DNA of 9,658 nucleotides from Desulfobulbus sp. GTDB taxonomy: Bacteria > Desulfobacterota > Desulfobulbia > Desulfobulbales > Desulfobulbaceae. This document shows, piece after piece, positions 1 to 5,417 of this stretch. Location of the stretch: assembly GCA_017998195.1 (NCBI GenBank), contig JAGODN010000061.1:1-9658 (forward strand). The letters run 5' to 3'. Position numbers and translations under genes: made by a program. How positions within the stretch are numbered: position 1 is the stretch's first letter; every line of letters starts with the position of its first letter. A model generated the notes under the pieces. It had not been told where the DNA came from. It was given only the letters and a program-made list of their open reading frames with translations, and searched no databases.

Positions 1-1
1 G

Positions 2-622
2 GGGACCGATACGGACCTGGTCGGCTACGCGGTGCTGACTGGCGGGGAGAACGGGGTGGCCACGGAGCGGCTAGTTGTGTCCCTGGAGGAGGCCGAGTCG
101 TTGCAGCTTGGCGAGCAGAACGACGCAGAGCAGGCGGTGCCGGCGGCGCTCCAGGATGCCTTGGGCAGGATGGCCCGGGAGGCCGGGAACTTTCTGCGGG
201 TCGTGGAGTCGGTGGAGCGGGTGAATGTCCAGGCAGCCCTGGCCCAGGAGCGTCTGGCCATGAGCATCGCCTTCCGGCTGCTGTCGCAGAACCACGTGGA
301 GGGGGGTGATCCGTTCTACCAGGTGGTGCATGGGTACGAGGAGATGCTCACGAACGGTGAGACCGTTGCTGTCTACAACCTGTTGACCAGGGTGGTGCAC
401 GAGGCCGGTGATAACCTGGTGTTCGAGATTACGGCCCCGCAGGTCGGGACCAGGTTCAACCTGATAGCTCCCCCGTTACTGATCCATTCGGCCGTGGACA
501 CAGCCTGCCGCCACGCTGAGTCCATGCGGCGCCGACGGGCGGAGATCACCGCTCAGGATGTGAAGGATCGACTGAACCGGGAGATACAACGGCTGAAGGG
601 TGGTATGCAGGTGTTGGGGTGA
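2..622 (+). CDS. Hypothetical protein, 5'-truncated by window edge
   Basis: I do not recognise this protein. The frame is open from base 2 to a TGA at 620-622. A GTG at 32 could be read as a start, but the frame stays open upstream of it (GTDTDLVGYA before VLTGG) and I see no clear ribosome-binding site, so the gene most likely begins outside the window. The visible ~206 residues have no signal peptide or membrane segment. They are mostly soluble and probably helical, with an acidic Glu/Gln-rich early part (residues ~20-50 of the visible segment) and a basic, Arg-rich C-terminal helix (around SMRRRRAEITAQDVKDRL). Codons end strongly in G or C, like the cobalamin genes and unlike the next gene downstream. 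It could be chromosomal, or a gene of the element whose att site lies at 3162-3206. No function is proposed. Confidence 0.7.
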   Translation, partial: GTDTDLVGYAVLTGGENGVATERLVVSLEEAESLQLGEQNDAEQAVPAALQDALGRMAREAGNFLRVVESVERVNVQAALAQERLAMSIAFRLLSQNHVEGGDPFYQVVHGYEEMLTNGETVAVYNLLTRVVHEAGDNLVFEITAPQVGTRFNLIAPPLLIHSAVDTACRHAESMRRRRAEITAQDVKDRLNREIQRLKGGMQVLG

Positions 623-1075
623 GGGGTGGTGGGGGATGAGGGACCAGTCAATGAAATCAGGTGGAGCACGTAACATGTTGCGGGACCAATAACTCCCTAG
701 TTTCCCTTAATATCAATCGCTTTGAATCTAAAAAGCCAAATCAGCCTTCTTGAGGTATACTTTTTGGCTACACCGCAACGATGCATACGAGTATCTCAGA
801 TGACAGGCTTCATAACTTCTGGAATTGTCAGGTTTCCGGATAACATGATACCGGTGATGCTATCCAGTTAGGAAATTGCCAACAGACGACCGTTCCGGTG
901 TCAAAATATTTCGGATCCTCCGCAGAATTTATGGGTTGGCGAGCAAGAGGTTGGCCGATAACAACCTGATAAAAGACGATTATTCTCTCATTCTTCGAGC
1001 GGAGACACTGGGATCGCTCGACTGTACATCTTGAACTGTTTGAAAAACCATGACAAGACAGCACTGCCTGTAGCA
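623..1075. other. AT-rich intergenic stretch with no convincing gene
   Basis: Base composition drops sharply in GC from about 690 onward. The short frames here on either strand (for example on the minus strand between 1076 and 828) lack ribosome-binding sites, recognisable motifs and biased codon use, and I regard them as chance. I saw no tRNA, no copy of the tRNA-Arg 3' half found at 3162-3206, and no clear -35/-10 pair. The stretch may be decayed mobile-element DNA, but nothing in it proves that. Confidence 0.5.
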
Positions 1076-1153
1076 CGGAGCCTCGACTCTATCAAGGCCA
1101 AGCCCTGCGGGTGTGCGCTTGCAGCGCCCAGCCTTGACAGAGCCGAGCCTCCG
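1076..1153. repeat. Imperfect 23-bp inverted repeat with nested hairpin
   Basis: Arms 1076-1098 and 1131-1153 match as inverted repeats at 20 of 23 positions. Two of the three mismatches become G-U pairs if the minus strand is transcribed, so an RNA from that strand would fold better. The 32-base loop holds its own perfect 5-bp hairpin, 1115-1119 with 1123-1127. This is too long and too nested for an ordinary operator. It has no T-tract on either side, so it is not a simple terminator. It could be the end of a decayed transposable element, a miniature repeat, or a structured RNA. I saw no second copy in the window. Confidence 0.6.
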
Positions 1154-1174
1154 CGCTTGACCTCAAAGTGGCAA

Positions 1175-1202
1175 GTGTGACGGGGTGGCAGGCGCCCCAC
1201 AC
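1175..1202. repeat. GC-rich hairpin 80 bp upstream of the peptidase-like gene
   Basis: The bases GTGT and GGGG (1175-1178 and 1182-1185, split by a 3-base bulge) pair with CCCC-ACAC at 1195-1202, around a 9-base loop. There is no T-tract after it. It lies just right of the 23-bp inverted repeat and 82 bases before the ATG at 1284, so it could be in the leader of that transcript or be part of the same structured block. Confidence 0.4.
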
Positions 1203-1283
1203 CTTTCACCTCCGGCGGGGCTCAGGTTCTGGGGCTAATTATCAACAACCTACCCACAGATTCTGCGGACGAGGCAAAATACT

Positions 1284-2756
1284 ATGGCTACTTTCTTTGA
1301 CAAAGAGAAACATGTTTTGATTCAGCTAGAGTCTGATGACGACTGGCACAGCTTTTTCAATAACTGTGAAGGGTTTATCACACAAAGAGACTCCAAACTT
1401 ATCTATAATTACCTGAAAGAGGCTGCGATAACGGTAGTACTTGAAAAGGGCTATGTTGACGCCGACTACCGGGACACCTATTTCAATTTCTTTTCGCGTA
1501 AATTTGCCCAGTATCCAAGCAAAACCATTCGCGCGAATTTCTTCAGCGAGAAAATATCGCCGAGAATGTTGTTCAAGCTTGACCGGTACCAGGATTCGTA
1601 TCTCGGCTTCATCGTTCTGAGGCCGAATCGTGTCTCTTCAATTGGTAGAACGATACTGGACCCGGAAAAGTTATCCTTTGTTTCAGGACACGTTTGCGTG
1701 TCCAAATACCCTGTCCACATCTTAGGAGCTGAGCTGTTTGTTAAAGGCTTCCCCTATATGAGCCAAGATACCGATGTAACGGTATGCGCTCACGCCGCGT
1801 GCTGGATGATTTTTCGTTATTTTAGCCAGCGATATAGCCGATACGCTGAAAAATGGCCTTATGAGGTGAGCCAACTAACCAGGGATGTTTCCACGGGCAG
1901 GCTCGTTCCCTCAAAAGGACTGACAGCCTATCAAGTGACGGAGATGTTTTCTAACTTTGGATTCACTCCGGAAATATATATTCGTGGACAGCACAGGGAT
2001 CTTTTTGACAAACTGCTTTATATGTACGTCGAGTCTGGCCTTCCTGTTGTTGCTGCGTTGTCAGGGCATTCCCATGCCATTACAATCATAGGGCATATCT
2101 CGGATTTTTCCATCATTCTACCATCAACACCCTGTGCTAGTGATGCTTATTTATATGGCCTCATTGCCAATGATGACAATTTCCTTCCGTATCATGCGAT
2201 CAGAAAAAATGATCCAGTGCCCCCTTCTGGGTATTGGTCTCGATTCAAAGTGGAGGAAATCGATACTTTCATCGTGCCTTTGTATGAAAAAATTCACCTT
2301 TCTGCCGAGCATGTGATTGAATTATCAAAAGCGATTCTGGCGGATGATGTCCTCGGATTAAACGCCAGATCGAATTTGCTGAAATATGAAAACATCGTTA
2401 CCAGAACCTATCTGACTTCATCTAAATCATTCAAAAAGACGATTCGTGAAAAAACTATCCCTTTTGGAATCGCCGATGTTTATTGCGAAATGGCTATGCC
2501 AAAATTTATCTGGGTTTGTGAGCTTTCCACGCCCGAACTATACAAAGAAGGAGATGTGGCAGGGGAAATTCTGTTTGATGCCACCGCGAACCCCCGTGAC
2601 ATTTTCCCCTTTTTGTCGATCCATTATCCAGATCTACTCCTTCTGAATAACCGGGATTCCTTGACTAATGATCCCGGACGGTTTAGTATCCACGCCGTTG
2701 ACACGACCGAAATCGCTCCATATCACTGTTATGTCAATAATCTCTGCGAGGTATGA
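1284..2756 (+). CDS. Putative papain/C39-like cysteine peptidase, accessory gene
   Basis: A 490-aa protein with no signal peptide or membrane segment, so probably cytoplasmic. The ATG at 1284 is preceded by GAGG at 1271-1274 with 9-base spacing. I do not recognise a named family. The middle of the protein looks like a papain-fold (C39-like) cysteine peptidase: Q161 (possible oxyanion Gln) precedes C168 in TVCAHAACWM at the start of a predicted helix; H262/H264 lie in SGHSHAITIIGH after a hydrophobic strand (LPVVAAL); and D297/D298 lie in LIANDDNF, where the third triad residue normally sits. The order Q-C-H-D is what the fold requires. The N-terminal ~150 residues, with YLGFIVLRP and SIGRTILDP at 106-126, and the C-terminal ~170 residues are extra domains I cannot assign. 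Composition is AT-richer than all the GC-rich genes here, consistent with transfer. A 57-aa gene follows after one base. The peptidase call rests on motif order only. Confidence 0.55.
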   Translation: MATFFDKEKHVLIQLESDDDWHSFFNNCEGFITQRDSKLIYNYLKEAAITVVLEKGYVDADYRDTYFNFFSRKFAQYPSKTIRANFFSEKISPRMLFKLDRYQDSYLGFIVLRPNRVSSIGRTILDPEKLSFVSGHVCVSKYPVHILGAELFVKGFPYMSQDTDVTVCAHAACWMIFRYFSQRYSRYAEKWPYEVSQLTRDVSTGRLVPSKGLTAYQVTEMFSNFGFTPEIYIRGQHRDLFDKLLYMYVESGLPVVAALSGHSHAITIIGHISDFSIILPSTPCASDAYLYGLIANDDNFLPYHAIRKNDPVPPSGYWSRFKVEEIDTFIVPLYEKIHLSAEHVIELSKAILADDVLGLNARSNLLKYENIVTRTYLTSSKSFKKTIREKTIPFGIADVYCEMAMPKFIWVCELSTPELYKEGDVAGEILFDATANPRDIFPFLSIHYPDLLLLNNRDSLTNDPGRFSIHAVDTTEIAPYHCYVNNLCEV

Positions 2757-2757
2757 T

Positions 2758-2931
2758 ATGAATTCACTTAAGAAATTGAAGATGAAGAAGGTGCAGGGAG
2801 TTCTCTCGTCTAAGGAAGAGGTGAACAAAGTTCGCAACACCCTCGAGAAGAAAACCGCTCAAGCCTTTAGCGAATTTGCCCAGTCAAAGCAGAAGGTGCG
2901 GGAGTTGGCCCACCTTAAATATCTAGATTGA
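2758..2931 (+). CDS. Small lysine-rich helical protein, partner of upstream gene
   Basis: 57 aa, beginning with MNSLKKLKMK. The ATG at 2758 lies one base after the TGA at 2754-2756 of the peptidase-like gene, with GAGG at 2748-2751 and 6-base spacing, so translation is probably coupled. The frame also runs upstream to 2668, inside the previous gene, but this site is far better placed. The protein has 12 Lys and 2 Arg against 6 acidic residues, no Pro and no Cys. Regularly spaced hydrophobic residues (V15, V22, V25, L29, A36, F40, V47, L50) suggest one long amphipathic helix or short coiled coil. I recognise no family. Tight pairing with a candidate peptidase suggests it could be a substrate, activator, inhibitor or antitoxin-like partner; that is inference. 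A terminator follows 24 bases later, closing a two-gene unit. Confidence 0.7.
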   Translation: MNSLKKLKMKKVQGVLSSKEEVNKVRNTLEKKTAQAFSEFAQSKQKVRELAHLKYLD

Positions 2932-2954
2932 ACATTGCGTGTTAGCTTGTTTCA

Positions 2955-2995
2955 GGCCCGCTACGTCTCTGGCGTATGCGGGCTTTCTTGTTTCT
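2955..2995 (+). terminator. Rho-independent terminator of the two-gene unit
   Basis: GCCCGC-T-ACG at 2956-2965 pairs with CGT-AT-GCGGGC at 2973-2983, with a small asymmetry of T against AT and a 7-base loop. It is followed by a T-rich tail (TTTCTTGTTTCT). It lies 24 bases after the stop codon of the 57-aa gene, in the right orientation to end that transcript. Confidence 0.75.
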
Positions 2996-3161
2996 AAGCT
3001 CAGTTGAGATTTCTGTGTAACTCCTGTGTAATGATGCATTGATAAAGAAGGAAAAAAGCAGCAATAAGGGGAAGTCGCTAGAGAGAGGATCTTTTAAAAA
3101 ATATAAAAAAATCTACAAGTTGAGAATTAAAAGTGATTTAATGGAATGATCGATTTGAATC

Positions 3162-3206
3162 TTCCTAATCCTGGTGCCGCAGGTTCGAGTCCTGCCTGGA
3201 GCACCA
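3162..3206 (+). other. Attachment site: orphan 3' half of a tRNA-Arg(CCT) gene
   Basis: The sequence fits a tRNA from the anticodon loop to CCA, base for base: loop TTCCTAA (3162-3168, anticodon CCT at 3164-3166), 3' anticodon stem TCCTG (3169-3173), 5-base variable loop GTGCC, T stem GCAGG/CCTGC (3179-3183, 3191-3195) around TTCGAGT, acceptor strand CTGGAGC (3196-3202), discriminator A and CCA (3204-3206). The expected 5' half is absent: no CAGGA before the loop, no D arm, and no GCTCCAG acceptor strand upstream. Tyrosine recombinases commonly use the 3' half of tRNA genes, often from the anticodon loop, as att cores. This copy is therefore best read as the distal att site of an element lying to its left, with the intact tRNA outside the window. 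It is not expected to give a functional tRNA. Confidence 0.8.
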
Positions 3207-3212
3207 CCAAAT

Positions 3213-3258
3213 AAAGGCCAACAGCTCAAGAAGACTGAGCTTTTGGCCTTTTCTTTTT
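3213..3258 (+). terminator. Strong hairpin terminator just after the tRNA half
   Basis: A 16-bp stem with one mismatch: 3213-3228 pairs with 3236-3251 around a 7-base loop, followed by a T-rich tract to 3258. It starts 7 bases after the CCA of the tRNA remnant. In the original arrangement it would have terminated the tRNA-Arg transcript, which suggests that the DNA immediately to the right of the att site is the DNA originally downstream of that tRNA, or its counterpart in an element. The stem begins AAAGG and ends CCTTT, so it could also act weakly on the opposite strand. Confidence 0.7.
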
Positions 3259-3317
3259 CATTGATTTTTAGCCTCGCTTGCCATAGGCTGGCCAAAACTA
3301 GCCGTGTTTTGCAAAAT

Positions 3318-3353
3318 ATTGCGCCCAAAATTGCGCCCGGATTTACGCCCAAA
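3318..3353. repeat. Three 12-bp tandem direct repeats (ATTGCGCCC core)
   Basis: Units begin at 3318, 3330 and 3342, exactly 12 bases apart: ATTGCGCCCAAA, ATTGCGCCCGGA and the diverged TTTACGCCCAAA. They lie 110 bases after the tRNA remnant and directly before an ATG at 3354. The six codons from that ATG read MATVTK, which resembles the start of many tyrosine-recombinase integrases; the frame then continues with unrelated residues. Short phased repeats between an att core and an integrase gene are typical of arm-type integrase-binding sites. The repeats are seen directly; the arm-site and integrase readings are inference. Confidence 0.5.
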
Positions 3354-3413
3354 ATGGCAACCGTCACGAAACCACTTGGTAGAGGAACCCTTTTGCTTTG
3401 CCATTCAAAGCGA

Positions 3414-3581
3414 GGGACGGAGTCCCTTCATTCTTCCTTCCTTGCGAAGGGGGCTTTACCGGCTGGCCGAGACTTTAGGCTCGGCCAGCCCTCTTGGAAC
3501 GCATAGCACCCGCCCTGCCCTCTTCGGCGGGATCGCCCACAAAGACCATCCTCGACAATCCTTATAAAAAACAAGGGATTG
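3414..3581. repeat. Hairpin-rich non-coding spacer before the toxin gene
   Basis: Four clear inverted repeats follow one another: 3414-3418 with 3422-3426 (5 bp), 3461-3471 with 3480-3490 (perfect 11 bp, loop 8), 3509-3514 with 3526-3531 (6 bp), and 3556-3561 with 3576-3581 (6 bp). A weaker 4-bp one lies at 3440-3450. None has a T-tract that would make it a standard terminator. No credible gene lies in this region. It may be a dispersed repeat, a structured RNA, or the leader and promoter region of the toxin-antitoxin operon. An AT-rich patch at 3611-3620 could serve as a -10 box, but I see no good -35. Confidence 0.4.
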
Positions 3582-3680
3582 CCCGCCAAAAGCTGTTATT
3601 CTCGCCCAAGAAATTATAAATCGCCTCAAGGTTCGTTGCGTACCATGGTTCGCAGTATTATGATGGGAGGAGTAGAGAGA

Positions 3681-4025
3681 ATGGCACGACTGGCAAAACC
3701 AAAACGGGTCATCGTCTATGCGGATCAGGAGGGAAACGAGCCTTTTACCGATTGGCTCTATGGGCTGAAAGACAGGATTGGGCGAAAGCGCGTCTTGATC
3801 CGGATCGCGCGCCTTGAGCAAGGGAACTACGGCGACTGTGAACCGGTAGGGGATGGGATTAGCGAATTACGCATGTTCTTTGGTTCCGGCTATCGGGTTT
3901 ATTTCGGGGAAGACGCAGATAACATCGTTGTCTTGCTCTGCGGCGGTGACAAGGGGAGCCAGAAGAAAGACATCAAACAGGCGAAAGCCTATTGGCGGGA
4001 GTATCTGACCCATGAAAAAATATAG
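3681..4025 (+). CDS. higB: Type II toxin, HigB/Gp49-like, RelE superfamily
   Basis: A 114-aa protein from the ATG at 3681. A strong GGGAGGAG at 3665-3672 with 8-base spacing decides this start; the frame runs up to 3579, but the extra 34 codons look like leader sequence. It matches the family of phage-derived Gp49-like/HigB addiction-module killer proteins: the core ELRMFFGSGYRVYFG at residues 62-76, then a hydrophobic strand IVVLLCGGDKGSQKKDI at 82-98 and a C-terminal helix AKAYWREYL. Proteins of this family are small, basic ribonucleases of the RelE fold that cleave mRNA, usually at the ribosome. Length is normal and the motifs are intact, so it is probably functional. It overlaps the antitoxin by 14 bases, in the toxin-first order typical of higBA. 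Such pairs often stabilise integrated elements. The operon is probably autorepressed by the antitoxin or the complex, as in the family. Confidence 0.88.
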   Translation: MARLAKPKRVIVYADQEGNEPFTDWLYGLKDRIGRKRVLIRIARLEQGNYGDCEPVGDGISELRMFFGSGYRVYFGEDADNIVVLLCGGDKGSQKKDIKQAKAYWREYLTHEKI

Positions 4026-4320
4026 ATCATTTGCCGACGTTGAAGAATCCTACTTCCGCGACCATCCGGAAGAGATGGATGAATATATGGTCCTCATGTT
4101 TGAGGAATACGCCAAGGACGGCGACACAGGGGCTTTGCTCTCGTCGCTGCGTGTCCTGAGTCGCGTCAAGGGAGTGACCAAGATAGCCGAAGAAACCGGC
4201 CTGAGTCGCAAGGGGATACAGGAAGCCCTCTCCGGAGACGGCAACCCCGAGTTTGCCAGCGTCAACGCCATCATCCACGCCATGGGCTATCGCCTGTCAC
4301 CGCAAAAATTGAACACATAG
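4012..4320 (+). CDS. higA: Type II antitoxin, HigA-like helix-turn-helix protein
   Basis: A 102-aa protein, typical length for the probable addiction-module antidote family. The ATG at 4012 lies inside the end of the toxin gene, with GGGAG at 3997-4001 and 10-base spacing, so its translation is coupled to the toxin's. The N-terminal ~40 residues are acidic and Tyr/Phe-rich (ESYFRDHPEEMDEYMVLMFEEY), a likely toxin-neutralising segment. Residues ~54-97 form an XRE-type helix-turn-helix: VTKIAEETGLSRKGIQEAL is the helix-turn-helix pair, followed by the family's NPEFASVNAIIHAMGYRLS. It should bind and block the toxin and repress the shared promoter. The stop is at 4318-4320. I see no obvious terminator immediately after it. 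Confidence 0.88.
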   Translation: MKKYRSFADVEESYFRDHPEEMDEYMVLMFEEYAKDGDTGALLSSLRVLSRVKGVTKIAEETGLSRKGIQEALSGDGNPEFASVNAIIHAMGYRLSPQKLNT

Positions 4321-4715
4321 CTCTTCGTCGCTGTGCATAAATCTCCAATCAAAGCCCGCCACGATGGCTCGGACTGCACTGCCCCGGCGGCCCACCCGCT
4401 CTCCGCTCCGCCGGCCCCGGCGGACTGAGCCCTCCCTCGTTCCCCGTCGCGATCCCGGGAGAACCCGGACGAATCGGCCGTCCGCACCCTGCCCGGGCAG
4501 CAGCAGCACCGCGCTGGGAACAGCGCCGCCCGTACCCCGCACCGTTCATTCGCAGGGGGTTCGCTGTCTGTACTGGTCGAAACGGCGACTTCCTGGTATA
4601 CAGGCCTCCCGTTCGTTGCCGGCCACAGGTTGCGCGGCGCGGTCCGGGTCCGCGGTCCCCGCCGCGGAGGATGCGCCCAACGGGTGGTTCACCGCAGCAC
4701 CAAGAGAGTACGACC
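4321..4715. other. GC-rich non-coding stretch with short palindromes
   Basis: Long frames cross this stretch on both strands, but they are Pro/Arg/Gly-rich, have no ribosome-binding site or recognisable motif, and are what very GC-rich DNA gives by chance. An 8-bp stem with a 2-base loop lies at 4407-4424, and part of it (CCCCGGCGG) is repeated at about 4383. I looked for the conserved boxes of a cobalamin riboswitch because of the vitamin genes nearby and did not find them. It probably holds the promoter and leader of the gene at 4716, but I cannot point to one. Confidence 0.4.
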
Positions 4716-5111
4716 ATGAAACGAAAGAACATCTCGCCCGTCCCGGGACACCGGACCAGTCTCCCCTTTTTCCGGGAGATCGTGCAAAAAGGCTACCATG
4801 TGTTCAGCATGGAAAACGCGAAACTGCCCGAATATTACCCGACCGCGTTCCCCGCCTATCCCGGGGTCGATCTCCGGCAACTCCGAGTCGGCGACGTGAT
4901 CACCATCCGGGTCTTTTTCCGGATCGCCGCCGACGGGCTTGTTCGCCCGGATGGCGGCTACGTGGACCTGGAGGTGGAGGACATCGAGGGCGAGACCGTG
5001 TTCGGAACGATCCTCACCCGGCTGCCGCGCGACTTCCCCCTGCAGACCGGCGATTCCCTGGAACTCTACCCGGACGAAATCCTCTACAAAACCCGGATGA
5101 CGGAGCACTGA
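4716..5111 (+). CDS. Small conserved-looking hypothetical protein
   Basis: 131 aa from the ATG at 4716, with a purine-rich AAGAGAG at 4702-4708 as a moderate ribosome-binding site. The frame extends to 4671, but that start lacks a comparable site. There is no signal peptide or membrane segment. The N-terminal third is basic, then Tyr/Pro-rich. The C-terminal two thirds alternate short beta-like strands with acidic turns: VGDVITIRVFFRI, GYVDLEVEDIEG, VFGTILTRLPRDF, LQTGDSLELYPDEIL. This looks like a small beta-barrel in which a strand pair is followed by a G-D-x-[LV]-x-[LV] hairpin, vaguely like DUF2314-type proteins, but I cannot assign it. Codon use matches the cobalamin genes, so it is probably native. 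The next gene starts after one base. No function is proposed. Confidence 0.75.
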   Translation: MKRKNISPVPGHRTSLPFFREIVQKGYHVFSMENAKLPEYYPTAFPAYPGVDLRQLRVGDVITIRVFFRIAADGLVRPDGGYVDLEVEDIEGETVFGTILTRLPRDFPLQTGDSLELYPDEILYKTRMTEH

Positions 5112-5112
5112 C

Positions 5113-5322
5113 ATGGACCTCAAGGAAAACCAGGCGGCCCTCATTCTCGAGGCCTCGGCCGACGGGGAGATCACCGTGGACGTGCAGTCCCCGGATTCGC
5201 ACAGCTTTGCCAGCGCGCTCTGCCACGCGCTGGCCATGAAGCTCATGCACGACGAACAGCTGCAGGCTGCGCTCATGGACATGCTCGAGGCGGGTGAGGC
5301 GCCGGGAGGACCGCCCAACTGA
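5113..5322 (+). CDS. Small acidic hypothetical protein, coupled to upstream gene
   Basis: 69 aa. The ATG at 5113 lies one base after the TGA at 5109-5111, with GGAG at 5102-5105 and 7-base spacing, a typical coupled arrangement. The N-terminal half should form short strands (AALILEASADGEITVDVQS). Residues ~30-61 should form one long Ala/Leu/Met-rich amphipathic helix (FASALCHALAMKLMHDEQL and on to LMDMLEAG), followed by a Gly/Pro tail. It is acidic overall, with no membrane or export signal. I do not recognise a family. Because it is co-translated with the 131-aa protein, the two may act together. The bidirectional terminator at 5353-5395 ends this unit. Confidence 0.7.
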   Translation: MDLKENQAALILEASADGEITVDVQSPDSHSFASALCHALAMKLMHDEQLQAALMDMLEAGEAPGGPPN

Positions 5323-5352
5323 CGGTTCGCCCGTCCTGCCCGTTTGATTGCC

Positions 5353-5395
5353 AAAAAAAAGCACCCGGCCTGGACAACGGTCGGGTGCTTTTTTT
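5353..5395. terminator. Bidirectional terminator between convergent operons
   Basis: GCACCCGGCC at 5361-5370 pairs with GGTCGGGTGC at 5379-5388 (10 bp including one G-U pair) around an 8-base loop. It is flanked by eight A's on the left (5353-5360) and seven T's on the right (5389-5395), so it has a U-tract on either strand. It sits 30 bases past the stop of the plus-strand gene at 5322 and 22 bases past the minus-strand cobJ stop at 5418. It should end both transcripts. Confidence 0.92.
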
Positions 5396-5417
5396 GTGGC
5401 GTGGGAGAGGGGGCGCC

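Noticed and set aside
828..1209. Minus-strand open frames in the left intergenic region (828-1076 and 988-1209)
   Set aside because: Short, overlapping each other, without ribosome-binding sites or motifs, and lying across the inverted repeats; a transposase remnant could not be recognised in them.
3121..3206. A complete functional tRNA gene
   Set aside because: No 5' acceptor strand GCTCCAG, no D arm, and no CAGGA pairing partner for the anticodon stem upstream; only the 3' half is present.
3318..3353. CRISPR-like array
   Set aside because: Only three 12-bp units directly abutting with no spacers; this fits protein-binding repeats, not a CRISPR.
3113..3367. Minus-strand open frame across the tRNA remnant (contains GRTRTCGTRIRK)
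   Set aside because: This peptide is simply the antisense translation of the tRNA T arm, a frequent false gene near tRNA att sites.
3579..3680. 34-codon N-terminal extension of the toxin
   Set aside because: A strong GGGAGGAG lies within it, eight bases before the ATG at 3681, and the family begins close to that ATG.
4321..4715. Cobalamin riboswitch near the vitamin B12 genes
   Set aside because: No recognisable B12 box or other conserved riboswitch boxes, and the adjacent downstream genes are not cobalamin genes; the cobalamin operon starts beyond the right edge on the other strand.
4364..5239. Long plus-strand open frame of 291 codons overlapping the 131-aa gene
   Set aside because: Pro/Arg/Ser-rich throughout with no motif or ribosome-binding site; it is the out-of-frame shadow of the two small genes and the GC-rich spacer.
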